From assembly GCA_036971615.1 (NCBI GenBank), contig JAYKKR010000010.1, forward strand, positions 620,001 through 684,000: DNA of 64,000 nucleotides, in the 5' to 3' direction. The notes beneath the pieces were generated by a model that saw only the letters and a list, made by a program, of their open reading frames with translations, was not told the origin of the DNA and did no database searches. Each line of letters begins with the position of its first letter. Within the stretch, counting starts at the first letter, position 1. Shown here one piece after another: positions 35,701 through 47,481 of this stretch. Both the position numbers and the translations under genes were made by a program. The stretch is from Amyloporia xantha (taxonomy: Eukaryota; Basidiomycota; Agaricomycetes; Polyporales; Adustoporiaceae).

Positions 35701-38684
35701 TTATCGACTTTCTCCAGGGAACAGTCTGCTAATAGCCTCCGCTTCCTTTCTCCGCTTCTCTCCTCTTTCTCGGGAAGGAGCGTCCCTGCATTCGGCACCG
35801 TATCGCGCAAGCTTCTCCAGCAGTGCTTGCAATCGTTTTGGTCTGATCACTGAATAAGAGGCCTGGCGTACTGCGGGTATTAGATACTGCTGTACTTGGT
35901 CTTCCATGACAATAGTGGTCATCTAGCAAGAGGATGATAATGTTAGTATCAACGGCTAAGGATAGAGCAGAAATGCCATGCGCTTGCTTACCAGGCGTAA
36001 CTCAAGGAAGGCCGCGTTGAGATGCGCATGTCCGCCCCGCTTGAACTCGTCCTCAAGGAAATCAATGTCGAGCAGTAAATTTGCGACCCCATTCTCGTTC
36101 ATCATGGGTACATTGCGGCCTGTCATGAAATCCTATGGCCCGCATTAGCGAGTGGCAATTTTCACATCAAAGTGAGCTTACCATAAAACACTCCGCAATG
36201 TAGTTGGCGGCGCCGCGATAAGCCTCGTCCTTGTATGCATCCTTGACGACCAGCGAGTCTACCACAGTGGTGAGCCAATTCACCAACTCATACAGGTACA
36301 TGCTTGGCGCCTGTTCGCGCGTCCGAGGCGTCCAGTCATACTCAGACAGTCCGAAGAAGTCATCAAGTTTCGAGGAGATAGATGCGGTCACACGCGACAG
36401 GGAACGGGTGAGTGTCTGAGCAAATGACGATGATGCTGTGAGGCGAATCATCCCTCCTCGCTGCGAAGATCTAGAAGCACCGTCGGTCAATACAGCAGGC
36501 AGGTGCCAGTCGAGTAAACCGCACTGACCGGATATTTGTGAGAGAGCGCTCGAGTTCCGAACATGCGACCTGGAAATGCTCTAGGTTCGTGATGATTTGA
36601 GCAATTTGCGATAGGTTCGAAGTACTCTGGGCGCGTCTCGCAATGTTCTCGCTAATGTACGTCGCGAGAATCGTGTCGAGCGACTGGGAGGGAAAAAGAC
36701 ACTATCAGTCTGAAGGCACGTCCATCTGCTGAGTCATTGTTAATACCTTGCTCAGGAGATCATCGATATTGCGATGGTGTTGGGATACGCCCTCCAGGAA
36801 CTGATAGAAGTTCTGGACAAAATTACGGATCTGTAATTATAGCATTGAAAGTGAGTACCAAGCCCGCTACTCGTACTAGAGATGTGTAGACTTACGTCTT
36901 GACAACAGAGGTAAAAGCTTTGTGACCACGGCAGTGAGAGAGGCAGAGCACTCCTATGCGGAACGCACGAACGGATGAGTCACATAAATATCATGTCGAC
37001 GCCAGATTGGTGGAGTTTATGCACTTAGCCAACTGTTCTCGCTCGTCTTTATTGAGCCAAACGGTATCCAACACACCGTCTCGTTCAGCTGCAGTCTCGA
37101 CATACATGGGCAAATAATCATCTTGGGAGACAATCTGTAAAACACCTCATCATTTACTGATTCTGGTATAGCGGAACGGATGCACACTGACCGATTCAAA
37201 GCGCTTGCCGAATTTCTTCTCGAGGATCGCCACATACCGCTCGAACAGATGAAGGATGAAGGAGTGTAGATTCTCTGTGGAATACGAATAGGACTAAGAA
37301 TGCGTCAGAAACCCTCTCCAAACCCTACGGAAACGGCAACGTACTTCTAGGGTCATGATGAAGCTCAACAAGGATTCCTTCACCGTAAGGTAGGCATCCG
37401 CATCGACCTCATTTCTGAGTGCGTTATCCACGGCGGTCCCGACACGCTTCACTAAAGTGTCCCAGAGATCTTCCACTTCTCTTTGTGAACGGAAACTTCC
37501 TGTGGTGCTGAGTACGTGGGTCTCGATGATGAAGTAGCCGACTATTTCCTGAGTGACTTGTGGTATTGATGAAAGGGGAAGTGAGGCGGGTAGAATGAGA
37601 TCTGATTGGGCCTACAGACGACGTCAACTGAGCCATCTCGTCACGCACGGAAGTTTCATACCTTTCGGTCGGCTTGGTACGACCTCCGGATTTCGTCTAG
37701 TGAATCGAGCGCGCTGTATATATGAATACATTCATACAACGGTTTGAAGTCTACATGCACTTCCTCGTTGTCGAGTACATTATCTGGACATATCTCAGTA
37801 AATGTAACATCCGGATGACCAATTATGTTGGCTTACACTCTGTCTTCTCGTTGGTAACAATCTCCACTGCGCTACCAACACGACTGAGCTTCAAGAGAGG
37901 GTCTTTCTCTCTCCTACTTCTCCATTTTCTCGTGCGATGTTCCATAGCATCCAGCGCCAGCGCTCCCACTTGTGCGCTGACGTTCCGAATATCGAGTAGC
38001 CATTGTTTCATAGATGCGGTAACTGCGTCCTTGATCTGGCCCCGCAACGACGGCAGTGACGACAACAGATGCTGAAATAGGGGTGTCTGAGAGAGAGAGG
38101 TGGGCGGCATGCTTTCAATGTCTTCGAGAGACTGCAAGTAGAGGAAATGTATTCAATTCTGTGCGACGAGTACAATGCGAGAAGTAACCGACCCGTAACG
38201 CACTCCAATACTTGCCGTTCCTGATCATTTCTCCTACACGATTAACAACGTCCAACACACGCAGACAAGCCTGCAATGTGTCTATGGCCTCGTCCAGATT
38301 CGCGGCGGTCTTCTTCGATTGTAGTAACGCCCTCTTCTTGTCTACTAGTCCCCGTCCCACTTGCTCAACCTCCGCATCTAATGCAGTGATATTCTCTCGC
38401 ATGTTTGTTGTATATGACTTGATAGAGAAGAGAGTCGAGACAGAGCTGATGAACTCCTGGTAGTTGTCCCCGCATATGGTCTCAATTTCGGCATCCTTGG
38501 AGTCGATGAGACCTTGGACTGTGCGCAGGTACGCATCTTGTTGCCTGTTGGTGTGTATTTGCTTGATAATAGGACCCAGCTGCTCGAGATTCTCCGAGGA
38601 AGAAGACTGATCCAGAAGATGTATTTGTTGCAATTGCTGGTCGATGTTCTCCTGCGTGAACTGGGGTCGCCGACGAGGAGGCAT
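35701..38684 (-). CDS. SEC15: Exocyst complex subunit SEC15
   Basis: Subunit of the exocyst that tethers secretory vesicles at growth sites; Sec15 binds the Rab GTPase Sec4 and links vesicles to the rest of the complex. The start is MPPRRRPQFTQENIDQQLQQ at 38684. The N-terminal coiled region (ITALDAEVEQVGRGLVDKKRALLQSKKTA and YWSALRSLEDIESMP) is the most recognisable part of the family. Later blocks are FESIVSQDDYLPMYVETAAER, FYQFLEGVSQHHRNIDDLLSKSLD, DYWTP-like YDWTPRTREQAPSMYLYELVNWL and NENGVANLLLDIDFLEDEF; the gene ends ISRLFPGESR at 35701. About ten short introns. No frame problem was noticed. Confidence 0.9.
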
Positions 38685-39055
38685 GGCAACGATTTTCTCA
38701 AAGATAGAGATGGATGACCATCAAGACAGAATGAGAAATAACAGGCGTCCGAGAATCGAGTTCAAACAGAAGAATTGTGCCCCAGAGACGCGTAGTGCAT
38801 ATGCATATGACGAGTGGCGATGCAACTTGCTCATGCAAGTACAGTAGTGAAGGCAATCTTATCTTATCTAAACAGACCTCAGATCGAGATCCATACAATA
38901 TGTCCCGCATCGATCTCAAAAAGGTTGCAACTCGAGTCACTCGACGAGCCACAGCCATCTCAACGCAATCGCTAATTGGTGCTACTTCTGAACTTGTTTA
39001 CATCGTCCATCTCGTATTGTGCTTGGGATACTGAACATCAACCTTTGTAACGATC
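38685..39055. promoter_or_regulatory. Divergent upstream region of SEC15 and glutaminyl-tRNA synthetase
   Basis: 371 bases between two start codons on opposite strands. The open frame from 38777 to 39034 lacks motifs and is not considered coding. Confidence 0.5.
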
Positions 39056-41903
39056 ATGCCTGCCAAGGCAGACTCCTCCGACACGGCCGACCTCATCTCC
39101 TTGTTCAAGTCCATAGGCCTCACCCAGTCCAAAGCCGCAGAAGCGGCCAAGAGCTCAAAGAGCGCGTCAACACTCAAAGAAATTATTGAAACCCATGGGC
39201 TTGTTGAGAAGCAGCTTGAGGAGAAACAGGCGGTTCTTCTCGCGAGCCTCGCCGTCCAGGGCTCCAAGCTAGCTGAGGCTGAGCGCAGCTATGCTGTAAA
39301 TGCAATCCTAGATGGGCGGTTGAAGAGCACAGATCAGGTCTCTGGTACGTTAGTCTCCATTCAATAATGCGTGAGATATGTGCAATTAATTCCCTGTCCA
39401 TATACTAGCTGCGGTCAAGTATCTTGATGTCCATCCTCTCCCAATCGACAATGTAGACTTCGACAAACAATGCGGTGTAGGTGTGTCTATTAATCCTATC
39501 CTATTCAAATTCTGGGCGATTCAGCAGTCGGCTGTGTACATACTCATCACCGCTCTTAGGATTCAGCATAACCTCCGAACAGCTCGCCGCCCAAGTCGCC
39601 GAGTATGTCACGTCCAGCGCCGCCACAGGCTGGGCCAACCTTGGCGCCATAATTGGTGGTCTTAAGAGTACAGACCTTCGCTGGGCAAATGCTCTCGATC
39701 TCAAAAACGCCGTGGAGCGCGCTTTCACGGAGAGGTTTGGGGCAAAGGAGGCAGCCAAATCCAAAGGCAAGGTGAGCGCACCACTTCCCCTTCAATAATG
39801 CAGATTGTTCGGTCGCTCATACAACGCGGTTCATTTAGGAGCCAAAGAAAGATGTGCCTGCGAAAACTGCTGCTGCTGCTGAAGCTACAACATCTGCGTC
39901 CACATCCAAGTCTGTCTTTGCGGAGGGCTTCCTCGGCCGCCTCCACAAAGTGGGCGACAACCCGCAAATCCACCCTCATCTCCGGGATCAAAACCTCGCT
40001 GCGACTGGAGGTCTCGTGCACACGCGATTCCCGCCCGAGCCGAACGGGTACCTGCACATCGGGCACTCCAAGGCGATTTTCGTGAACTTTGGGTACGCGC
40101 AGTACCATGGCGGGCGGTGCTACCTCCGGTTCGACGATACTAACCCTGAGGCGGAGGAGGGGCGGTATTTTGAGAGCATATTGGAGACGATTCGATGGCT
40201 GGGGTACGAGCCGTGGAAGATCACGTATTCGAGCGATTACTTTGACAAACTGTACGAGCTTGCGATAGAGTTGATTACGAGAGACAAGGCATACGTCTGC
40301 CATTGTACTGGTACGTACGCTTACTCGTTTTCCATATGGATGGCTCACAATAGTGTTATAGCCGAGGAAATATACGCAAACCGTGGAGGCGACGAGCGCG
40401 GCCCTCGAAAAGCGTGCGTACATCGTACTCGTCCTGTGACAGAGTCAATAGCAGAGTTTGTGAAGATGAGGGATGGTGTTTACCAACCAGGCCAGGCAAT
40501 TCTGCGGATGAAGCAGGATCTGGAATCTGGCAATACCATGATGTGGGATCTCGTCGCATACCGGGTACTCAACGCACCTCATCACCGGACACACGACAAG
40601 TGGAAGATTTATCCGACATATGATTTCACGCATTGTCTGTGCGATAGTTTTGAGAATATCACGTATGTCCATAGTCGTTTCAACTGCTTTCTCATACTTG
40701 TATACTGACGATTATCTATGATAGGCATTCACTTTGTACGGTAGAATTCATCGCGTCCAGAGAGTCGTATGAATGGCTGTGCGACGCCTTGGAGGTGTAC
40801 AAGCCCCGTCAGTCCGAGTACGGACGCCTGAACGTGACAGGCACCATCATGTCAAAACGCAAGATCCTCCAACTCGTCAAGGAGAAGTATGTGCTCGATT
40901 GGGACGACCCACGCCTGTACACGCTCATTGCTCTTCGACGACGCGGTGTGCCACCAGGTGCCATTCTGTCCTTTGTCAGCTCCCTCGGTGTGTCCACTTC
41001 CGCGACCAACATCCAAGCAGTGCGCTTCGAGCAGACGGTCAGGCAATACCTCGAGAGCTCCGCTCCCCGTCTGCTCATGGTCCTCCGGCCACTCAAAGTG
41101 ACGATCGAGAACTTGCCCAAGGATTACCTCCTTTGGCTGGAGAAGCCTCTGCACCCGAAGGTGCCGGAGCTTGGCTCGTCAAAGGTACCGTTCACCCGGA
41201 CGATTTATATCGACGCGGATGATTTCCGTCTGGAGGACTCGAAGGACTATTTCCGACTTGCACCCGGTAAGACTGTCGGGCTCTTCCAGGCGCCGCACCC
41301 CATCACCTGCACGTCGTACAAGACGGACCCGGCGACGGGGGAAGTCACGGAGCTCATCTGTCGCCTGGAGGACGGTGAAGGCGCGACTAAGAAGCCAAAG
41401 GCCTTCATCCAGTGGGTCGCCGAGCACGCTCCGTCAGGAAGCCCTGTGCGCGTCGACGAGACGCGGATCTTCTACCAGCTGTTCAAGAGTGACAACCCCT
41501 CTGCAGCGGTGCCGGACTTCAAGGCGGACATCAACCCTGACAGCCTGGAGATCGTGAAAGGTGCCATGGTGGAGGTCGGCTTCTGGGCTTTGGCGCGACG
41601 AGCCTACAGCGAGGCGCGCAGGGAGAGTAAGGCGCGCACGGACAAAGCGCTGAAAGCTTCCGCTGAGACGGGCCCCGGCAGTGGAGGATGACGACACGCC
41701 GAAAGCGACTAGCGAGCAGTTGATTGGGAAAGGAATGCATCCGGTTCCAAGGCCTGCGCGTGGCGTACTTTGTCGCTGACAAGGACTCGAGACTGGCGTG
41801 TCTGGACGAGGCGGAGGGGGTTGAGCCTGGGCGGAGAGCGGGAGACTATGTTGTGCTGAATCGTATCGTGAGCTTGAAGGAGGACTCTGGGAAGGCTGCG
41901 TGA
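39056..41903 (+). CDS. GLN4: Glutaminyl-tRNA synthetase, cytosolic (two one-base frame breaks near the end)
   Basis: Class Ic synthetase that charges tRNA-Gln. The N-terminal appended helical domain ([22 protein letters not shown]) is followed by a Lys/Ala-rich linker. The catalytic core starts [17 protein letters not shown], with the HIGH-type motif [64 protein letters not shown] and the KMSKS-type MSKRK (about 40850). The beta-barrel anticodon-binding part follows to QWVAEHAP and [10 protein letters not shown]. Near the end the frame breaks twice: at CCCC (41673-41676) and at AAA (41729-41731). Removing one base from each gives [18 protein letters not shown] joined to [18 protein letters not shown], the normal family ending, with stop at 41901-41903. 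As given, the frame stops at TGA at about 41689-41691. For an essential enzyme, sequence error is the likely cause. Confidence 0.92.
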
Positions 41904-42198
41904 GTGTCTGTTGGTAGATATATAAGTTTAGTGAAAGAATGTACAGTACAGCACCGGTGCATGTGGATTTCGCGTTCTTACTCAGACGAATTGGAAGTCA
42001 TCGTGCCGGAGGGCCGTGGCGTGTCAGGCATCACGTCACCAGAACCAGGCCGGATCGCCCTTCCTCCTCCATCATATCTCGCGGACTTGAGTAATGGGCC
42101 ACCTAGCCCAACTCTATTCACCACTTCGGCCATCTATGCTGTCAGTATAATACACGCTCGTGAGGTGCTCAATTCACAACGACCGGCAGTCCACTTCG

Positions 42199-44080
42199 AT
42201 GTTCACGCTACCCGACGTTCCAGGTCGTTATCAGGTCGGCGCGACCACTTTCGCAGTCCCATTGGAATCCCCGCAAACTATCGGCTCTGCTAAGCTCCGG
42301 CATTCGAGCGGGAACACCCCTCATGAGCCAGCTCTGTTGCTCGAAGAGGTCGTTTTCACTGCCTTTTATCCAGCGGACATAGACAGTCCCAGCGCAGATG
42401 GCACCCCGCCGGACAAGTTGAGGAAAGTAATGGACTGGGTGCCCAAGTGAGTGAGCACACGCTCTCTGAAATTTCGCACCGTCGTTCTAAAGCCGTCTCG
42501 AATCGTGAATGCAGACCTGTCAAGGAGACTATCCGCGGATATGCCCATTTTGCCAAGCTTCCGTTTTGGCTTTCGGACGTGTTCATGAATTTTGTTGCAT
42601 CCCGTCTCAAAGTATGTGTTTCAATATCATCTGACTGCTGCGAGAGACGACATTCCAACTTCGTAGATCCCAGTGTACCCGAATGTACCGCTTCTTGATC
42701 CCACAAAGTCTTCGGACGACCCTGAAGCCCAATGGCCGCTCGTATTTTTCTCGCACGGATTGAGCGGTACACGCACGACATACAGGTAGCCTGAGTCTTT
42801 TTGCCGTTACGCCTGGTGCTTGCTCCATATTGACCAAGTTTGGAGCCATATATGCATTCGTCTCGCTTCGGAAGGCAAAGTCGTCCTTGCCATGGAACAC
42901 CGAGACGGAACGGCGCCTGTTGTCACCTCTCATTTTGCTCCCGCAAGCTCCAAAGGCAGAAAGAAACGCAGACCCAAGGTTAAATACTACTTGCATCCCG
43001 AAGACGTTCTGTACGTTCTGCTTTGTGGAATCAAAATCGGGGTGGTCGCTAACTCTCTGACAACAGCTATGAAGGCGACGAAGCACAGTCTCAGTTCGCT
43101 TTCCGCGCGGACCAGCTTCATTTTCGACGGATTGAATTGTACCTAGCTCACAAGGCTGTTTCTGACTTGGTTAATGCACAACCACGAGCAGAGACTGGTG
43201 AGTCTGCCTCCGTTGGCCCATGCCCCCACGTGTACAAGACACAGAGATGAATATGAATTTCCCTGATTGACAGAGAAATCGCTACTAAAGGGGATGTACG
43301 TCGTGAATGGATACAAGTGCTACGAGATGCCTAGGCACGGAGCATTCTGGAAAAGCTGGACCGCTGGTCGAGTACGGTGCAGAGACGAGATTTCGTACGT
43401 TGGGCACTCCTTTGGAGGAGCATTGGTTGTACGTCCTGCCACTTCCTGCCACTTTCCCCGTTCCATGGGAACTTCATCCGTGCTTGTAGTTCTCCGTTCT
43501 CTCGAGTCCTCCTCCCGTGCTCCCCGATGGGAATGCGAACATCCATATGGACCGCCTTCCGATCACCCACGCCCTCGTGCTCGACCCGTGGCTTGAACCA
43601 CTCGCCACGCCGGGACCTGCCCCGCACGTCGAGGCAACACGCGACGCCCGCGCGCCCACGATCCTCGTGATCAACTCAGAGGAATTCACGCTCTGGAAAG
43701 ACCACTTCGACCGGCTGCAGGGTGTCGTCCGGTCCTGGAGGCAGGACATCAAGGAGGCGAACCACATCTCGGGCGACGAGGAGTCGGAGTCGACGCCCAT
43801 CAAGCTGCTCACGCTCGTGCACGCCAAGCATGTGTCCTTTTCGGATTTTGGTGTCATCTGGCCGCTGGGGCACCCGTCAAGCGGCGGGCGGCGGCTGCTC
43901 AAGATCGTCGGCGACCTGGCTCTGGCGTTTTTGGGAGACGAGTTGAGGGAGGAGATGCAGGGGCTGAATCAGCGGGATATGGAGGTGGAACGTTCGAGGA
44001 AAGGGACGTTGAATAGCGCGCCTCCGGCAAGGAGGACGAGGAGGCTGGTGGGTCGCACAGGGGATGTGGTGGTACATTAA
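42199..44080 (+). CDS. Platelet-activating-factor acetylhydrolase-like lipase
   Basis: A serine hydrolase of the PAF-AH/group VII phospholipase A2 family, which cleaves short or oxidised sn-2 acyl groups. The start is MFTLPDVPGRYQVGATTF at 42199. Blocks are LLEEVVFTAFYPAD, VPVYP-like KIPVYPNVPLLDP, the oxyanion-type PLVFFSHGLSGTRTTYS, LASEGKVVLAMEHRDGTAPV and YYLHPEDVLY. The nucleophile motif YVGHSFGGA lies at about 43400, preceded by FWKSWTAGRVRCRDE. LVLDPWLEPLA carries the likely catalytic Asp, and LVHAKHVSFSDFG the likely His. The C-terminus is basic. Six or so introns; the second-last acceptor must be TTTGGAG to keep frame into SHICIRLASEG. No signal peptide, so probably intracellular. 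Confidence 0.88.
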
Positions 44081-44299
44081 GAATAGTTTCCGTTTATATA
44101 TCGTTTCATATATATGTACGCTGGGATTGTATACGCCTCATTTGACCAGACATCGGATCTGATTTGGTTTAATTTCAGAGTTGTATTCAGAGAGAAATCG
44201 TCACCAAAAAAGCGCGAAATGCATGATGTTGATACAGCGCTATGGTACAACTAGAGGGTACAACAAAAAGTATATCCGTTATGTAAGACAACATCGAAA

Positions 44300-46405
44300 T
44301 CAGGCGTCGAAAGCGCGTCCGAAGGCAGATCCACCCAAGGTCACTGGCCTAGTCTCGCTGGGCTCTCTCACCCTCCTCAAGGACGACCTGTAGGGCAATC
44401 CACCGGGCAATCCACCGGGCAATCCACCGGGCAATCCACCTGGCATAGACATCCGCGAGTTGCCGTCGCTGGTGTCCCAGATCCTGCTCTGTCCTGCGAG
44501 TCGGATGTCAAGGACGTCCGTGTTGCGCACGCTGCTATAGCGTGGCGTGGCCGGCGTCGCGGGCGTGGCAGAGAAGGAGGACGGTCCAGGAGCAGAAACA
44601 GCGGGAATGCTGGTGTGGTCCTTGTCGAGCTGGTCGCGAAGGGTCTTGATCTGGCCCTTGAGGACGGAGGCGAAGGAAGGCTTGTCGTCTCCCTCGTATC
44701 CAGCGAGCAAGACTAGAGACGAGACGCTAGGACCACATGAGTACAGGGACACATTGGACTATAGAGTGAGAGCATGGCGTACAAGACTTCCTTCAAGTAG
44801 GCGAAGCTGAATTTCTCGGTCGTAGCAGCAATCTCCTTGACGAGACTGTCCGGGAACGAGATGCTCTTGTTGCTCTGGAGTTTCTCCTGCCAGTATTTCG
44901 CGTACAAAGCACGCTCGCTTTCGTCGGGATCCTCGAACAAACTGTTCGCAGTGCCCACGTCAGATCGTTGCCCTTTCGTGGAGCCAATGTTATACGTACT
45001 ACTTTCGGTCGAACCTGCTGGGCCTGCCACTCAAGGCAGGGTCAAGCTTGTCAAAGTGGTTGGTTGAGCCAATGACCAGAAGGCCATCATTGCCCTCCAA
45101 ACCATCCATCTGGTTGAGGAAGAACGAACGGTTGCTCTCGTTGATGAGGGAGTCCAGGTCTTCTAGGATAAGGACACAGGGGGCCATCTCTCTCGCCTTC
45201 TCGAATACGGCAGCCATAGAACCTTCTTCACCCATCCAGCTCTTGAAGGATTTAACATAGAGCGGGGCATAACCTTTCGCATCGCAGTCCTTCATGATCG
45301 CTTTCAGACTGATGGTCTTTCCATTGCCTAGCTCATCTTCAGGTGTCACGTAAACCAGAAGGCATTATCAATCTTACCAGGGGGCCCATACATGATGATT
45401 CCACGCTTTCAAAACAGCAACTATTAGACTTCCTGGCATACCGAGAGATCTCTATACGCAGCTACTTACCTTCCAAGGAACAGCAAGCGATTTGTACAAT
45501 TCCTCAGACTTGAAGAAACCGTCGACGTCCTTCCTCATGGTGTCCTTCTTTTCTTGGCTCAGAATGACATCGTCCCAGTTCGCCTTCTGCACTTCTTCCC
45601 ATAATGCATGGTTTTTGGCCCAGAACCCTGAATTGAATACTAAAATTTCCCCGTGCAGTTCGTTGGCCCATGCAGCGGCGGCCATCAGAAGAGAGCGAGA
45701 CGGCTCTTCCAATCCCTCATGTAAGAGATAATGCTGAGTTACGTCGTTGAATCCATGTGGGTACTAGATGTGCGTTCTTTGTAGCACAACGGTTTCTTCG
45801 AATCATAAGTAGCATACCTTGACAATGTAGAGAATAAATTCATATTTCTACCGAACAGAGACCACGGCTGTCAGCGAGAACCGCGACTTCGCCACAAAAT
45901 AAAGGTGCATACATCCCACGATACACGGAAAGAACCGAATTTGATCTGGTCCACAAGAGTCCCAGGGACCTGTCCCAAGCGACGTGGGAACGGGCGGAAA
46001 GCCAGCGAGGTGATCAGGTCTGAGGGAGCTGTGGGCTGGACTAGAGCCCCAGGGAACCCGAGGAACTGGAAGCCTGCGTAGTCAGTGAAGAGGACGACAG
46101 AGTGGTTTGGGTATAATTTGCGCAATGCTCGCGCGCTAGATGATTTTGAGATCTATTCACTTTAGAATAGTATATAAGGGGCCTACGTAAAAGTTGCGGG
46201 CTCATCAAATACAGCCGACGCTGCCAGTACAAATATACGTGAGCGGAGGAAGCCTGGGGTCCGAATAAAGATGGTGCTCGCCCTGGTCAACCCATGTGTC
46301 GTAAAAGGGATCAGTGCTCTTGCTCTGGGACCCGCCGACGCCTTCCTCGAAGGTGACTTTGACGAATGCGTCCTCGGACTCCTGGAAGCTGGCGAAGCTA
46401 GTCAT
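44300..46405 (-). CDS. AAA+ ATPase of a conserved fungal Bcs1-like class
   Basis: A P-loop ATPase related to the Bcs1-type AAA proteins. The chosen start is MTSFASFQESEDAFVKVTFEEG at 46405 (an in-frame ATG at 46435 is possible). The N-terminal half has DPFYDTWVDQGEHHLYSDPRLPP, GFQFLGFPGALVQPTAPSDL and WANELHGEILVFNSGFW. The AAA module is complete: RGIIMYGPPGNGKT (Walker A, joined across an intron at about 45331-45384), APCVLILEDLDSL (Walker B), LLVIGSTNHFDKLDPAL (sensor 1) and RPSRFDRKY (arginine finger). The C-terminal tail has four GGLP repeats and ends GRAFDA at 44300. No clear membrane helix was seen, unlike true Bcs1. Function unknown; it diverges from the Tom20 locus. Confidence 0.85.
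44393..44440 (-). repeat. 12-bp tandem repeat, four copies, coding GGLP
   Basis: GGGCAATCCACC repeated four times without change (plus strand), encoding Gly-Gly-Leu-Pro four times in the tail of the AAA protein. In-frame units of this kind vary readily in copy number by slippage. Confidence 0.9.
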
Positions 46406-46702
46406 GTCCGCAGATTTGGCTGCCCTGAAAGTCATGGGAGTAGACAACTACGAGGTTGCGTCGCCTGGGAATGGGAGCGACCACACTATTATATGGGCGG
46501 CCTACTGCGGACTGTGGACGGCAATGAGGCGAGTCTGACGCTGGGAGCGGGCTCGTGTACCCATCCTGAGCATAGATGGCTAAGCGCCCGACGCGTTCCC
46601 ACTATGGGCGCCTGTGGCCACGGCTTCATTACGCGTCTCGGGATTTGCCGGGACGGATTATCCCCGCAGACACGGGCCTCAAACTTTCCTTCGACGACCA
46701 CC
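46406..46702. promoter_or_regulatory. Divergent upstream region of the AAA ATPase and the Tom20 locus
   Basis: 297 bases between the assumed start codons. No core promoter motif was recognised. A long plus-strand frame covering this stretch (46271 onward) is antisense to the AAA first exon and has no motif. Confidence 0.5.
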
Positions 46703-47481
46703 ATGTCTTCGAGGGCATCCGCCATCTTCACTCTCACCAGTGTCACCATTCTCAGCGGCCTCGTCGCGTATGCAGTCTACTTTGACTACAAGCGCAGGAA
46801 CGATGTCGAGTTCCGCAAGCAGCTAAGTGCGTGCCTTTTGCTGTCATGGTCTTTGTCTTGCATTCCTGACTACGCCACATTGCAGAGAAGGACAAGAAAC
46901 GTGTCAACAAGCAGGCTGCCGCTCAGGAAGCTAGCGGTGGTACCGCGTACAGCACAGAGGAGCTGCGAGCTGCATTGGCTCAGGTTCGAGAGGAGGAGCT
47001 ACCGCCAACGCCCGAGGCGAAGGAGCAGTTCTTCATGACCCAGGTTGGCAGGGGTGAACAGCTATGTGCTCAAGGTGAATGAGGGTGGTAGGCTGTGCTG
47101 TGCGCGTCATTCTCATCTTTGTTGACAGGTCCTATGTTCTATCTTCCGGCTGCCCTGTCTTTCTACCGCGCTCTCCGAGTCTATCCTTCACCTGTCGAGC
47201 TCATTGTGATCTATCAGAAAACCGTCCCAGAGCCCGTCTTCAAGGTTTGTCATGCCAATTTTCAATGTTGGTCATGTCTAACGGCTCAACAGATTGTCAT
47301 GGAATTGACTAACTTGGACGTGAGTACACCTTCATCATCCACTGGAGAAGGTATGCAAGAGCAACGAGAGGCGTCGGATGAGGATGAGACCAGTCCAACG
47401 AGGACCGGACCTCCTTCTGAGGCTTCATCGCAGGAGTGGGACAGACTCACTGACCCTGGAAGCCAGTCTGTGACGATGTAA
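46703..47481 (+). CDS. TOM20: Mitochondrial import receptor Tom20 (short product, long intron retained)
   Basis: Outer-membrane receptor that recognises presequences. The N-terminal anchor is MSSRASAIFTLTSVTILSGLVAYAVYFDYKRRN, a single membrane helix followed by positive charges. The Tom20 core follows: SYSTEEL-like AYSTEELRAALAQVREEELPPTPEAKEQFFMTQVGRGEQLCAQGPMFYLPAALSFYRALRVYP and QKTVPEPVFKIVMELTNLD. Exons are 46703-46826, 46886-47074, 47129-47244 and 47293 onward. If the GT at 47320 is not used, translation continues through an acidic Ser/Thr/Glu-rich tail (DEDETSPTRTGPPSEASSQEW) to the stop at 47481, giving 205 residues, the usual Tom20 size. The tail is open, compositionally like protein, and resembles what I recall of other basidiomycete Tom20 ends, so this product is probably real. 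Confidence 0.82.

Noticed and set aside
39725..40423. 232-codon minus-strand frame
   Set aside because: Antisense to the glutaminyl-tRNA synthetase core; shadow of GC-rich coding sequence.
43267..43430. Possible in-frame TAG (43332-43334) breaking the PAF-acetylhydrolase gene
   Set aside because: The stop occurs only in a frame that reads plausibly but does not connect to the catalytic GHSFGGA. The frame containing FWKSWTAGRVRCRDEISYVGHSFGGA is open throughout and fits the upstream splice, so the gene is intact here.
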